DNA of 64,000 bases from Marinomonas communis (GCF_004363305.1 NZ_SNZA01000003.1:310001-374000), one strand, 5' to 3'; positions 6,812 through 16,257 are shown, counted from the stretch's first letter. Numbers and translations: made by a program. The notes: generated from the sequence alone by a model not told the origin.

Positions 6812-9190
6812 GTGTTTAAAATAGGGCTTTGGTTGGGCTTGTTGTTGACCTCGTTGATGACTCAAGCCGCCACAGACACAGTGCGTTTGCAGCTAACGCG
6901 ACAGCATAGTTTTGAGTTTGCTGGTTATTATGCCGCGCAGCAGTTGGGCTATTATGAAGAGGTTGGCTTGCAGGTGGAGTTGTTGCCTGGCGATCAGCAT
7001 ACCAATGTCTACAGTTCTGTTGCGACAGGGAAGGCTGAGTATGGCGTGGGAGATAGCTCTGTTTTAATAGAGCGTAGTCGGGGGCGACCGTTTTCCATCA
7101 TCGCGGTGATTTTCCAGCATTCACCGGTCATTTTTATTACGCAAAACCATATCTTGTCCTTGGATGACTGGCTGGGTAAGCGAGCCATGTTAGATGGCTC
7201 CTCTGATGAGCTGCTATTGTACCTACAGCAAGAAGATGTGGATCTGCTTGATCTTTCTTTTCTTCGCCACTCCTATGACCCATTAGATCTAGTCAATGAT
7301 CAAGTGGATATCATGAGTGCTAACAGCCTGATCGAACCATACGTCTTATCGAAACGAAACTATCCATATCGAGTGTACATGCCTCGAACGGTTGGGATTG
7401 ATTTCTCCGGTGATAACTTATTCACGACAGAAGCAGAAATCACTCGACACCCTAAGCGGGTTGATGCCTTTAAGGCTGCCAGCCTTAAAGGCTGGGACTA
7501 CGCTATGAAACATCCCGAGGTGGTCATACAGTGGTTGATGTCTAACTATGATAGCAATCACGAACGAGACTATTTGGCTTATCAGGCACAAGAAATGTTT
7601 GGCCTGATACAGCCGACCTTAATTGAGATCGGATACCTTAATGAATCCCGCTGGCAGCAAATGAAGCGAATTTACCAACGAATGGGAAAGTTAGACCGCT
7701 CTTTTGATCTTCGACCGGCCCTTTACCAACTCGAGCAGCAGCGAAATTGGCGCGATATACTTTTGGTAAGCGGGATTGCCTTTTGCGCTGTGTTAGTGCT
7801 GAGTGCTGTCGTTTGGTACGTGCTACGTACAAATAAGCGTTTAGATCAAGCTTTGAAAGAGAGCCAGCAAGTCCGAAAGCAAGTTGTGCTTCAAGCTAAC
7901 CAAGACCCTTTGACTGAGCTTAATAACAGGCGTTTTTTTCAAAAGCGTCTGCAATCACTGGCGCAAGCTGCAGAAACTGAAATGCAGCCGTTTGCCTTGT
8001 TCTACTTAGACCTAGATCGTTTTAAACATGTGAATGACCTCTTTGGTCATCATTGGGGGGATTATCTCATTAAGGAGGTTTCCAAGCGCTTGTTAAGCTG
8101 TTTGCCAAGTGATGCTGAGCTGGCTCGTATTGGTGGTGATGAATTCACTGTACTGGTATCAGGCGGGCATAGTCGCTCTCACTTACAAACTTTGGCTTTG
8201 GACATCCTAAATGTGGTCGAGAAGCCTTATTTACTCAACCATAATGAAGTGTTTATCTCTGTGAGTATCGGCATCACATTAGCTCCGTTAGACAGTACGG
8301 AGCCTTCTGCACTTTTGCAGTATGCCGATGAAGCAATGTATGAAGCGAAATCTAAAGGGCGTAATCGATGGTGCTTTTTCAGTTTTGATTTACACCAAAA
8401 ATCGGTAGAGCGCCAAAGCTTAACCAATGACTTACGCCAAGCTTTGGCTAATGATGAACTGTTTTTGCTCTATCAGCCAATTGTAGATCTTAAAACCAAT
8501 AGGCTAGTGAAATTCGAGGCGCTCATTCGTTGGCAGCACCCTGTACGAGGTATTGTCCCTCCTGATACGTTTATTCCAGTGGCAGAAGAGTCTGGGCTGA
8601 TTTCAGAGATTGGTGATTTTGTGTTTAAGCAGTCGCTTCGACAGTTAGCTCAGTGGCGCTCCCATTACGCTCATGACCTAATGATGAGTATTAACATTTC
8701 TCCATATCAATTGGCGGCACCAGATTTACATATGGTGGGCTGGTTTGATTTCTTGCATAAGCTGGGGTTGCCAGGGGAAAGTGTGAGTCTGGAGATCACT
8801 GAAAATATGCTAATGCACCATACTGATGTGGTATCGGCGCAACTGTTGGCGTTTCGAGATCAAGGTATTAACGTTGCGCTGGATGATTTTGGCACGGGCT
8901 ATTCGGCACTTGCATACCTTAACCGACTCGATATTGATTACATTAAAATTGATCGATCTTTTGTCAAAGACTTGCTTGAAGGTCATATGGAAAAAGACTT
9001 GTGTGAGGCCATTATCTCCATGGCCCATAAATTAAGTCTAAAAGTCATTGCCGAGGGGATTGAAACTGAGCAACAAGCTGCGATTTTACAGCAGTTTGGC
9101 TGTGATTTAGGGCAAGGTTACTTGTTTGCTAAGCCCTTGCCCGTTGAAGACGCTGAAGCATTACTGGCGTCACAAATGATGGAAAAATAA
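6812..9190 (+). CDS. NMT1-like periplasmic sensor fused to GGDEF and EAL domains
   Basis: 792 residues. A signal peptide ends near TQA (residue 19). Residues of about 25-300 form an NMT1/THI5-like solute-binding domain (QHSFEFAGYYAAQQLGYYEEVGLQVELLPG start; SVATGKAEYGVGDSSVL). One membrane segment follows (about 316-337), then a GGDEF domain with intact GGDEF at 441-445, and an EAL domain with EALIRW at 569, DDFGTGYSAL, KIDRSFV and AEGIET, all intact. It is therefore predicted to sense a small ligand (perhaps a pyrimidine-, amine- or thiamine-precursor-like molecule) outside the inner membrane and to make and/or degrade cyclic di-GMP. No RxxD inhibitory site is found before GGDEF. It starts with GTG. 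Confidence 0.9.
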   Translation: MFKIGLWLGLLLTSLMTQAATDTVRLQLTRQHSFEFAGYYAAQQLGYYEEVGLQVELLPGDQHTNVYSSVATGKAEYGVGDSSVLIERSRGRPFSIIAVIFQHSPVIFITQNHILSLDDWLGKRAMLDGSSDELLLYLQQEDVDLLDLSFLRHSYDPLDLVNDQVDIMSANSLIEPYVLSKRNYPYRVYMPRTVGIDFSGDNLFTTEAEITRHPKRVDAFKAASLKGWDYAMKHPEVVIQWLMSNYDSNHERDYLAYQAQEMFGLIQPTLIEIGYLNESRWQQMKRIYQRMGKLDRSFDLRPALYQLEQQRNWRDILLVSGIAFCAVLVLSAVVWYVLRTNKRLDQALKESQQVRKQVVLQANQDPLTELNNRRFFQKRLQSLAQAAETEMQPFALFYLDLDRFKHVNDLFGHHWGDYLIKEVSKRLLSCLPSDAELARIGGDEFTVLVSGGHSRSHLQTLALDILNVVEKPYLLNHNEVFISVSIGITLAPLDSTEPSALLQYADEAMYEAKSKGRNRWCFFSFDLHQKSVERQSLTNDLRQALANDELFLLYQPIVDLKTNRLVKFEALIRWQHPVRGIVPPDTFIPVAEESGLISEIGDFVFKQSLRQLAQWRSHYAHDLMMSINISPYQLAAPDLHMVGWFDFLHKLGLPGESVSLEITENMLMHHTDVVSAQLLAFRDQGINVALDDFGTGYSALAYLNRLDIDYIKIDRSFVKDLLEGHMEKDLCEAIISMAHKLSLKVIAEGIETEQQAAILQQFGCDLGQGYLFAKPLPVEDAEALLASQMMEK

Positions 9191-9207
9191 ATGCAGTGTT
9201 TTAGCGT

Positions 9208-9906
9208 CTAAATCAAGTCGAAAAGAAGTACTTTGACTTGCTCAGATTGCTTGGCAAATTTCAGTAATTCCAATTGTTCGATTTTGGCTCCGTCACCTTG
9301 CCCAAGCTCGATATCATCGTTCAGTGTTAATTGACCCTCGACAATGTGAACATAATAGCGACGGTCCTTTTGAATAGGCCATTGAGCATCATCTTGTTGC
9401 TTTAGTATTAGCTGTGTCAGGGACATGTCCTGCTTTATTTGCAAGGTACCATCGCGACCATCTGGTGTAATGATGGTAGTGAAGCCTTCTGATTCACCAA
9501 AGCTTTTCTGCTGATAACCAGGCGAACCACCAACGCTGTTTGGTTGAATCCAAATTTGTAGAAACTTCAATGTATCAGTTCTCGATGCATTGAACTCGCT
9601 GTGAAATATTCCTTTACCAGCTGACATTAGCTGATATTCTCCAGCAGGCAGTTCGCGCACATTACCAGCACTGTCTTTGTGAGCAATCGTGCCTTGTGTT
9701 ACCAAGCTGATGATCTCCATGTCTTTATGTCCATGGGTTTCAAAGCCCATGCTTGGAGATACCGTATCATCGTTAATGACGCGTAACGAAGAAAATCCCA
9801 TATGTTTGGGATCAAAATAATGACCAAATGAAAAAGTGTGGTGGCTGTCTAACCAACCAAAATTTGCATGGCCTCGTTCTTCTGCAGGTCGTATAGTAAT
9901 CATCAT
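9208..9906 (-). CDS. Pirin family protein (YhhW-like bicupin)
   Basis: 232 residues, the usual size for YhhW-type pirins. The N-terminal cupin carries the metal-binding pattern: GHYFDPKHMGF (about 28-38), FETHGHKDMEIISLV (about 55-69) and the later GIFHSEFN with His and Glu ligands. The C-terminal cupin is more divergent. YhhW and relatives have quercetin 2,3-dioxygenase activity in vitro, but the physiological role is unclear. It is transcribed divergently from the AEC-carrier gene with about 120 bp between them. Confidence 0.9.
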   Translation of the reverse strand: MMITIRPAEERGHANFGWLDSHHTFSFGHYFDPKHMGFSSLRVINDDTVSPSMGFETHGHKDMEIISLVTQGTIAHKDSAGNVRELPAGEYQLMSAGKGIFHSEFNASRTDTLKFLQIWIQPNSVGGSPGYQQKSFGESEGFTTIITPDGRDGTLQIKQDMSLTQLILKQQDDAQWPIQKDRRYYVHIVEGQLTLNDDIELGQGDGAKIEQLELLKFAKQSEQVKVLLFDLI

Positions 9907-10029
9907 AAACTCCTAATTGAGACTCGTATCGAGTGTATGAGATGAGTTTATATATCGAAAAAGTAAATTAAAAACGCAATATTTAGCAGTTTTTAATCAG
10001 TTTATCTGATCTTTATAAAGGGAATTACC

Positions 10030-10956
10030 ATGTCATTGTTCATTGCCATTCTTCCAGTATTTCTACTGTTGATTATGGGAGCTTTGTTACAACGTTGGCG
10101 TTTCCCTTTTGAAGGCTTTTGGCAGGGCGTAGATAAACTGGTGTATTGGTGTCTGTTTCCGGCGCTACTGTTCTCCAAAACCAGTGTCATTGATTTCACC
10201 AATCCTATGTTAGGGCGCTATGGCATAGTATTAATCAGTGCATTGTTGATCACGGCTATTTTTACCTACATTGCTGCGCGATTAATCCATGTACCTGCCC
10301 CGACCACTACATCGATGCTACAAGGTGCAGTGCGTTTTAATACCTTTATCACGCTGGCCTTGGCGGATCGTTTGTATGGTACCGAAGGGCTGATATTTGC
10401 CGCGTTGGGTGCAGCCGTGTTGATACCATCAGTGAATATCTTTCTGGTGGTGACCATGGTTACGATGCATGGGAAAAAACAACAATCCTTGGGGCGTCTG
10501 ATTGTTAAAGAGTTATTAAGAAACCCTTTAATTTTAGCGATTGCTTTAGGGTTGGGTTTAAACGCAGTCAATTTGACGCCTATACCAATTGTTTCTGATA
10601 TGACACAAATGCTTGCTCAGGCAACACTGCCGTTGGTGCTGTTAGCGGTTGGCGCGGGAGTAAAGCTCACCGCTATTCGCTCTGTCGGCGCTTCGTTTTG
10701 GTGGTCTGCAATGGGGCGGTTTGCTGTGTTCCCATGTTCGGTATTGTTGGTTTGCTGGCTGCTGGAAATCCAAGGCTTAGCCGTATACGTCGCGTTGTTG
10801 TTTGGTGTAGTACCCACAGCAACGTCTGCTTATGCGTTAGCAAAGCAATTGGGAGGCGATGCGGACAATATGGCAGCATTCATCACTTTACAAACGGCAA
10901 TGTCACTCGTGACCGTGCCATTTAGTATTGCATTAGCACAGTCCTGGTTAGGATAG
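10030..10956 (+). CDS. AEC family transporter (auxin efflux carrier-like)
   Basis: 308 residues, about ten hydrophobic segments, inner membrane. The N-terminus FIAILPVFLLLIMGALLQRW and the C-terminal half with GVVPTATSAYALAKQLGGDADNMA are typical of bacterial AEC carriers, which mostly move organic acids such as malate or malonate; the substrate here is not evident. The ATG is preceded by AAAGGGA about 7 bases upstream. It is a single gene closed by a bidirectional terminator. Confidence 0.9.
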   Translation: MSLFIAILPVFLLLIMGALLQRWRFPFEGFWQGVDKLVYWCLFPALLFSKTSVIDFTNPMLGRYGIVLISALLITAIFTYIAARLIHVPAPTTTSMLQGAVRFNTFITLALADRLYGTEGLIFAALGAAVLIPSVNIFLVVTMVTMHGKKQQSLGRLIVKELLRNPLILAIALGLGLNAVNLTPIPIVSDMTQMLAQATLPLVLLAVGAGVKLTAIRSVGASFWWSAMGRFAVFPCSVLLVCWLLEIQGLAVYVALLFGVVPTATSAYALAKQLGGDADNMAAFITLQTAMSLVTVPFSIALAQSWLG

Positions 10957-10976
10957 GGGTATTTAGAGTAGGTGTT

Positions 10977-11018
10977 AAATTAGCCAATGATTCGTTTTTG
11001 AGATTCATTGGCTAATTT
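10977..11018. terminator. Bidirectional intrinsic terminator
   Basis: A 14-bp perfect stem (AAATTAGCCAATGA at 10977-10990, TCATTGGCTAATTT at 11005-11018) with a 14-base loop lies between convergent genes. Confidence 0.8.
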
Positions 11019-11047
11019 AGTGTGTTCAGTTCGGTTGGCTGAAAAAG

Positions 11048-12094
11048 CTAGTGCTTGTGATGGCCATGCTCATGATGGTGGTGTTCGATATCACAGTCGT
11101 GTCCGCAGGGCTCAGGTTCTCCTGGGTAGTAGACACCGATATCTTGGCGAACTTCATCCATCGTTGCTAACAAGTTAAGCGTGTCTTCCCAACTGTGATT
11201 TGGGCTTTGCAGTAGACCTTCTTGCAAACAGCGATTCACTTCTTCCACTTCGAATTGATAGCCAAGTCCTGGAAAGTCGAATTCAATGGCATGCTCGGCA
11301 CCGCCATTTTTAACCAAGGTTAAGGTTTTGGTTTGATACCATTCTTGTCCAAATTCAATATAACCGTCACTGCCAGACAGAACCGCTCTATTAGGTTGTT
11401 GTGAAATAATGGAGGATTCTAGGCTGGCTAGCTGACCACTCTCCCAACCTAACAGTAATTGCTCGAATACATCCACATCAGTATCTCCAACTACGGCCTG
11501 ATTCTGAATGAAATCCGGTTTGCCGAAGAACAGTTGTGCTAAAAAGATCGGGTAGATCCCCACATCGAGTAATGCACCACCGCCGAGATCTTTATTAAAC
11601 AAACGGCCTTCTGATTGGCTTGTCGCATTAAAGCAGAAACTTGCTTGAACGCTTTGCAGTAGACCAATCTCACCTTCTTCGACCCATTCGATCGCTTGCT
11701 CCAATGCGGGATTAAAGCGTGTCCACATGGCCTCCATAACGAAAACTTCATGCTGTGCAGCAAGCTCGAAGAGCTCCTGAGCTTGTGTTTCGTTAAGTGT
11801 AAACGGTTTTTCACATAGCACGTGCTTACCAGCTTTAATGCAGGCTTTGGTTAGTTCAAAGTGCAGACTATGGGGGACAGCAACGTAAATAACATCCACT
11901 TCATGACTGTTAATCAATGAGTAATAGTCAACCATCGACAGCTCAATGTCGTAGCGCTCTGCAAAGGCATCTGCTGCTTCTTTTCTGCGTGAAGCCACGG
12001 CTCGTAAAGTGCCTGTTTTAGCGTGCGCAAAATCTGCGGCAAAGGCTTGAGCGATGGTACCTGTACCAATGATTCCCCAGCGTACTTCATTCAT
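11048..12094 (-). CDS. Gfo/Idh/MocA family oxidoreductase with histidine-rich C-terminus
   Basis: 348 residues. The N-terminal Rossmann domain starts WGIIGTGTIAQAFAADF (NAD(P)-binding glycines), and CEKPF near residue 95-99 holds the catalytic Lys of the family. The C-terminal domain (about 125-330) is the alpha/beta substrate domain with GGGALLDVGIYPI. The last 19 or so residues (CGHDCDIEHHHHEHGHHKH) form a metal-binding-like tail not expected for the family. The gene next to it is yceH, as in E. coli, where the related oxidoreductase gene yceM (mviM) adjoins yceH. The sugar or polyol substrate is unknown. Confidence 0.85.
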   Translation of the reverse strand: MNEVRWGIIGTGTIAQAFAADFAHAKTGTLRAVASRRKEAADAFAERYDIELSMVDYYSLINSHEVDVIYVAVPHSLHFELTKACIKAGKHVLCEKPFTLNETQAQELFELAAQHEVFVMEAMWTRFNPALEQAIEWVEEGEIGLLQSVQASFCFNATSQSEGRLFNKDLGGGALLDVGIYPIFLAQLFFGKPDFIQNQAVVGDTDVDVFEQLLLGWESGQLASLESSIISQQPNRAVLSGSDGYIEFGQEWYQTKTLTLVKNGGAEHAIEFDFPGLGYQFEVEEVNRCLQEGLLQSPNHSWEDTLNLLATMDEVRQDIGVYYPGEPEPCGHDCDIEHHHHEHGHHKH

Positions 12095-12135
12095 GGGAGT
12101 CTCCTAAGTGGAAGAAGGTGAGTGTTATGTCGCTA

Positions 12136-12798
12136 TTATAGTTCAGCCTGGCCTTCTAGGGCAGCTAGTCGCTGTGTTAAGTCTGCAACGGTTTGCTCTA
12201 AATCGGCAATTCTTGACTCGAGGGAGACGGCACTGCCATGGTTTACTTGGGTATTATTAGAGGTTTCTTCGCTGTCTAGGTTGCTCTCTGTACAAAACAG
12301 CTCTTGATAACGTGCCTCGCGTTTACCTGGTTCTCTTGGCAATTGTTCTACGAACGGCCCGCCTGTTTTTTGCTTCAGGGACTCTAGATCTTGTTCTACT
12401 TCACCGATGCTTGCAAAAGCGTGTAAGCGACCACTCCGAGATCTTAGTTCACCGGGGGTTTGTGGTCCCCTTAGTAGCAGCATACAAACGATGGCGGTTT
12501 CGCCAGAGTTAAACTGCAAATCAGAAAACTCCGTGTTACAGAAACGGTGTTGGTATTTTGGTACGCGACTTCCAGAGTAAAATTCTTCTGTTACGAGACT
12601 GCGAGCAACCAGTTGATCCAATGTGTCCTGTACATCGATTTCGCTGTAATTCACCACGGGATCGCGACTCGATTTTTGATTGCAAGCATTGGTCAGTGCG
12701 TTGACGCTTAATGGATAGTGATCCGGTGTCACGATAGATTTTTCAATCAGGCAGCCTATTACTCGTGCTTCCATGGCTGTTAATGTGTAATACGACAT
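12136..12798 (-). CDS. yceH: YceH family protein (UPF0502/DUF480)
   Basis: 220 residues. Two winged-helix-like repeats begin with LTAMEARVIGCLIEKSIVTPDHYPLS, a highly conserved YceH opening, followed by LTNACNQKSSRDPVV and later ETAIVCMLLLRGPQTPGELRSRSGRL. A short C-terminal coiled coil (about 195-218, LESRIADLEQTVADLTQRL) closes the protein. The fold suggests DNA binding but no target is known. It lies between the desaturase-like gene (9 bp upstream) and the Gfo/Idh gene downstream, so the three are likely cotranscribed. Confidence 0.92.
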   Translation of the reverse strand: MSYYTLTAMEARVIGCLIEKSIVTPDHYPLSVNALTNACNQKSSRDPVVNYSEIDVQDTLDQLVARSLVTEEFYSGSRVPKYQHRFCNTEFSDLQFNSGETAIVCMLLLRGPQTPGELRSRSGRLHAFASIGEVEQDLESLKQKTGGPFVEQLPREPGKREARYQELFCTESNLDSEETSNNTQVNHGSAVSLESRIADLEQTVADLTQRLAALEGQAEL

Positions 12799-12807
12799 TT
12801 ATTTCTC

Positions 12808-13605
12808 CTATTTCGAGTGCCTTTTACGTTTGAGGGGGAATCTAAAAGGCATGTTGAGCAGTTCTTGAAAGCGTTCAGGGGCATAGTGCTGTGTTTGCGG
12901 CATGCCAATGTTGATCTGGTCATCCCCTAATTGCGCCTGTTTCCGATAGCTTTTGAAAAGACGGTCCCACACGCTTAAGCAAAAGCCAAAGTTACTATTG
13001 GCCTCGTGATTGAAACGCGAGTGATGAATGCGGTGCATTGCTGGCGTAACGATTATGTAGCGCAGTGCGGCGTCGATTCGAGAAGGTAGACGAACATTAG
13101 TGTGATTAAACATGGCCATGCCATTTAGCAAAATATCAAAGACTAAAATAGCCGCCGCAGAGATCCCAAATAACCAAACCGCCAGTGCTTTGATCAGCAG
13201 TGAAAGCAGTATTTCGAGCGGATGAAAGCGTACTGCGGAGGTGGTGTCTAATTCCGGATCACTGTGATGAACACGATGCAGCCTCCAGAACCATGTGATG
13301 GTGTGAAATAATCGATGCTGCCAGTAAATAAGCAGGTCTAATAAAATTAACGATATGACCAAAGCCAATATGGGTGGCAACACGGCAAGCGGTGCAAAGG
13401 GGGCGGCGGGTAGTAAGGCGACGCAGACCAATATAAGTGGTTGCGCGATGCGAACGACTAAGGCATCAATTAAGAGTAAGCCGATATTATGGCGCCATCT
13501 AAGTCGCCACGAGTGGAGTGGTTGTCGTGGTGACAGGTGCTGCCAACTGAGTAACACGACAACAAATAATAAGAACAATAGTAGACGCAGTTGGTAGTCG
13601 ATCAT
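12808..13605 (-). CDS. Sterol desaturase / fatty acid hydroxylase family membrane protein
   Basis: 265 residues with four hydrophobic segments in the first two thirds. The di-iron histidine motifs are complete: HRLFH (about 98-102), HRVHHSD (about 110-116) and HRIHHSRFNHEANSN (about 190-204). Members insert oxygen or desaturate lipid substrates in the inner membrane; the substrate here cannot be told. It starts with ATG at 13605 and is likely first in an operon with yceH and the Gfo/Idh gene. The C-terminal end is very basic (RFPLKRKRHSK). Confidence 0.9.
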   Translation of the reverse strand: MIDYQLRLLLFLLFVVVLLSWQHLSPRQPLHSWRLRWRHNIGLLLIDALVVRIAQPLILVCVALLPAAPFAPLAVLPPILALVISLILLDLLIYWQHRLFHTITWFWRLHRVHHSDPELDTTSAVRFHPLEILLSLLIKALAVWLFGISAAAILVFDILLNGMAMFNHTNVRLPSRIDAALRYIIVTPAMHRIHHSRFNHEANSNFGFCLSVWDRLFKSYRKQAQLGDDQINIGMPQTQHYAPERFQELLNMPFRFPLKRKRHSK

Positions 13606-13651
13606 GCCGATCCATTTTTGCGAAGGATGACGCTAGTCTACACTACTTTTA

Positions 13652-14041
13652 TCAGTGGAGTGCTTGATCTAGCTGATGTTTTCTTACCATATCGACTTTT
13701 AGTAAGGCTAAAAGTTCCACCAGAACATTTAAGTTTACGCGATCAAGGCTGTCGATCAGTATGCAATGATCCCCCAAGTGGACATTCTTTAGGCGATCAC
13801 AGAAGCTTGAAATATCTAAATCGCTTGCATGATATAGACTCAAATTTTGTTTGTGAGGTACCAATGCAAATGCCCAATCTTCTAAGAGGTAAAATACGTT
13901 CACTCCTTTTTCGGGAATGATTTGAGCAGTGGGGGCGATGGCAAAGATAAGTTCTTTTAAGGTAGCAATATCGGTTGTGACATCTTGCTCAGGACTTGGG
14001 CTTAGTCCTTGTAAGGCCACTTCTTTTAAGGTCGTCAACAT
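13652..14041 (-). CDS. Hypothetical protein
   Basis: 129 residues from the ATG at 14041, which has an AGAGG ribosome-binding site 6 bases upstream; a GTG two codons earlier overlaps that site and is rejected. The protein is soluble, with no signal peptide or membrane segment. It has an N-terminal helix, a hydrophobic strand pattern in the middle (VNVFYLLEDWAFALVP) and a helical C-terminus (LNVLVELLALLKVDM). I do not recognise it. It lies between the desaturase-like gene and patB, all on the same strand. Confidence 0.6.
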   Translation of the reverse strand: MLTTLKEVALQGLSPSPEQDVTTDIATLKELIFAIAPTAQIIPEKGVNVFYLLEDWAFALVPHKQNLSLYHASDLDISSFCDRLKNVHLGDHCILIDSLDRVNLNVLVELLALLKVDMVRKHQLDQALH

Positions 14042-14092
14042 AAACACCTCTGAAAATGTTACATGGCGTATGTTGACGACTTTTTGCAGGGG

Positions 14093-15238
14093 CTAAGACT
14101 TGGATTCCAAAGCAATCAATATACGATTCATGGCTTGTTCTAACTGCGAACGTGAACAACCAAAGTTTAGGCGAATAAATCCAGGTGCGCCAAATCCTGC
14201 GCCATCAGAAATACCGACACCCGCTTTGACAAAAAAGTCGTGGGGATTTTCAAGCTGATACGCTCGAACGTCGAGCCACGCGAGATACGTTGCTTCATGC
14301 TCCGCCATCTGTATAGATGTGCCTGCAATACGTTCTTGGATGTAGTGGAGGTTGCCTCGTAAATACTCTAACAATGACTCGTGCCAGCTTTGGCCATCTC
14401 GATAGGCGGCTTCTGCAGCCACTAGCGCCAATAAGTTGGGGGCAGGAATAAGGGCTTCCCTTGCTTGATTAAAGCGCTGTCGCAACTTGCTATTAGCAAT
14501 AATGGCGAATGCATAACCTAAGCCAGCGATATTGAAGGTTTTAGAGGGGGCCATCAAGGTGATGGTGCGCTGGGCAGCGTCTTCATTCAGGCTAGCAAAT
14601 GGAATGTGCCGAGCGTCGTTAAGAATTAAGTCGCAGTGGATCTCATCTGACACCACTAAAAGATCATGACGTTTTGCAATGGCATGAATGGCTGACAGTT
14701 CTTGTTGGGTATAAACCGTGGCGCCAGGGTTATGTGGATTACAAAGCAGAATCATCTTTGCATCCGCTTTATTACATGACTCTTCAAATGTTTTGAGATC
14801 TACAGACCATCTATTTCCTTTGAGTACAAAAGGAATTCTGTCCAACTTTCGATCAGACATCTCTGGTGCTTTTGTTAGATGGTAATACACAGGACTGGGT
14901 ACAATGATTCGATCTTGTGCTTCAGTAAGGGCCCTGACAGCCAAATGCAGGGCACATACTAAACCTGGCAAATGGACAAAATGTGCAGCAGATGGCACCC
15001 AATCATAACGAGTCTGGCAATGGCCTTGAATAGAGCTTACTAGTGACTTCGATGCGTAGGTGTAACCAAACACGCCTTCGTCAATACGTTGGATTAAAGC
15101 GTCTTTAATGCATTGTGGAGAGTCGAAATCCATATCCGCCACCCACATAGGGATGACATCGCTAGGGTATTTTCCCCACTTATCACTGTTTTGCTGACTT
15201 CTATCGATGATTTTATCGAAATCCCATGCCTGACTCAT
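14093..15238 (-). CDS. MalY/PatB family pyridoxal-phosphate C-S lyase
   Basis: 381 residues from the ATG at 15238, which has AGGAG 7 bases upstream; an upstream GTG is unlikely. It is a fold-type I PLP enzyme: LLCNPHNPGATVY, SDEIHCDL (PLP-ring Asp) and the Schiff-base Lys at about 233 in APSKTFNIAGLGYAF. The opening VIPMWVADMDFDSP is the PatB/MalY signature. Members cleave cystathionine or cysteine-like thioethers to a thiol, pyruvate and ammonia. The promoter faces betI across about 330 bp. Confidence 0.92.
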   Translation of the reverse strand: MSQAWDFDKIIDRSQQNSDKWGKYPSDVIPMWVADMDFDSPQCIKDALIQRIDEGVFGYTYASKSLVSSIQGHCQTRYDWVPSAAHFVHLPGLVCALHLAVRALTEAQDRIIVPSPVYYHLTKAPEMSDRKLDRIPFVLKGNRWSVDLKTFEESCNKADAKMILLCNPHNPGATVYTQQELSAIHAIAKRHDLLVVSDEIHCDLILNDARHIPFASLNEDAAQRTITLMAPSKTFNIAGLGYAFAIIANSKLRQRFNQAREALIPAPNLLALVAAEAAYRDGQSWHESLLEYLRGNLHYIQERIAGTSIQMAEHEATYLAWLDVRAYQLENPHDFFVKAGVGISDGAGFGAPGFIRLNFGCSRSQLEQAMNRILIALESKS

Positions 15239-15567
15239 ATACACTCCTAAAGAGGCAGATCAATACGCTAAAAACAGATCAATATTGATACTGCCATACA
15301 TTGTGAAATTGATGACACAAAAAATATTCAATATGACGCTTTTGGATAAATTGTGTGTTTTATGTGCAAATTTGATGTTACCCCTGATTGGGATCAAGGA
15401 AAAATTTCAAAATTAATTTTTTCACTGTAACGCTTTAGTCATCAAGCCTTCACCGTAATCTAACCGTTAGACGACAACTATTTAGAGCTATTAAGGGTTG
15501 ACCACTCCCTGACATTCTGTCTACTATAGTTTTTATTAAATGGTTGTTTAATTAAAAAGGAATCCAA
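15239..15567. promoter_or_regulatory. Divergent control region between patB-like gene and betI
   Basis: 329 bp without a gene, AT-rich. Just before betI lies TTTATTAAATGGTTGTTTAA (15531-15550), an AT-rich imperfect dyad in the position where BetI would autoregulate its operon. This operator is inferred from position only. No riboswitch fold was recognised. Confidence 0.4.
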
Positions 15568-16152
15568 ATGCCAAAAGTTGGAATGCCGGAAATTAGAAAG
15601 CCTCAACTTATTGATGCAACCATTTCAGCAATAGATGAACTCGGTTTTCCGGGGGCAACGGTCAGCGTTATCAGCAAGCGAGCAGGTGTCTCACCCGCCA
15701 TCATTAACCACTATTTCGGTGGCAAAGATGGGTTACTCGAAGAAACGATGCGTAGCCTGATAAAAGAATTTTTTGAAGTGTTACACGTAGAGCTGCAGTC
15801 TGCACGTTCCGGTGATACTTTCGAAAGAGCAATGGCGATAGTAAAGGCCAGTATTAGCCAATCTCAAACACGTCCCCAAGTGGTTAAGGCGTGGATGGGG
15901 TTTTGGGCTTCGGCCATGCACAAGCCAGCGCTATTTAGATTACAGAACGTTTACTCACGCCGATTACAAAGCTGTCTGGTAGTAGTGTTTCGTGAGCGCT
16001 TTGCAAAAGAGCGTGCACGAGAGATTGCCTATACAGTCGCCGCAATGATTGACGGTATGTGGCTTAGAGGCTCCCTAGCAGGGGGGATCGATAACCATCA
16101 TGCTGCTGATCGTATCAACGAATACATTTCGTTGGTGTTAGCGCAGCGTTAG
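15568..16152 (+). CDS. betI: BetI-type TetR family repressor of choline uptake/metabolism
   Basis: 194 residues, normal BetI length. The N-terminal helix-turn-helix is VSVISKRAGVSPAIINHYFGGKDGLLEETMR (about 29-59), nearly the textbook BetI sequence, and MIDGMWLRGSLAGG near 165-178 is the BetI C-terminal signature. BetI represses choline-betaine genes and is relieved by choline. Here it precedes choXWV directly (105 bp), so it most likely controls choline import. AAAAGGA precedes the ATG. Confidence 0.92.
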   Translation: MPKVGMPEIRKPQLIDATISAIDELGFPGATVSVISKRAGVSPAIINHYFGGKDGLLEETMRSLIKEFFEVLHVELQSARSGDTFERAMAIVKASISQSQTRPQVVKAWMGFWASAMHKPALFRLQNVYSRRLQSCLVVVFRERFAKERAREIAYTVAAMIDGMWLRGSLAGGIDNHHAADRINEYISLVLAQR

Positions 16153-16257
16153 CTGAGGGAGCCTTGTAAAGGCTCTCAAATTCGGTGTGGTAAATGATTA
16201 ATTTTTGAGATGAGTTATCGCTAACTCTGACCATAATATCCACAGGAGAAATAGATC

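Noticed and set aside
13591-13920. 109-codon plus-strand frame over the hypothetical gene and the desaturase start
   Set aside because: The minus-strand gene at 13652-14041 has a good ribosome-binding site and fits its neighbours, so this is a shadow frame.
15239-15567. Possible choline or other riboswitch before betI
   Set aside because: No conserved helix pattern was found, and the region is simple AT-rich intergenic sequence.
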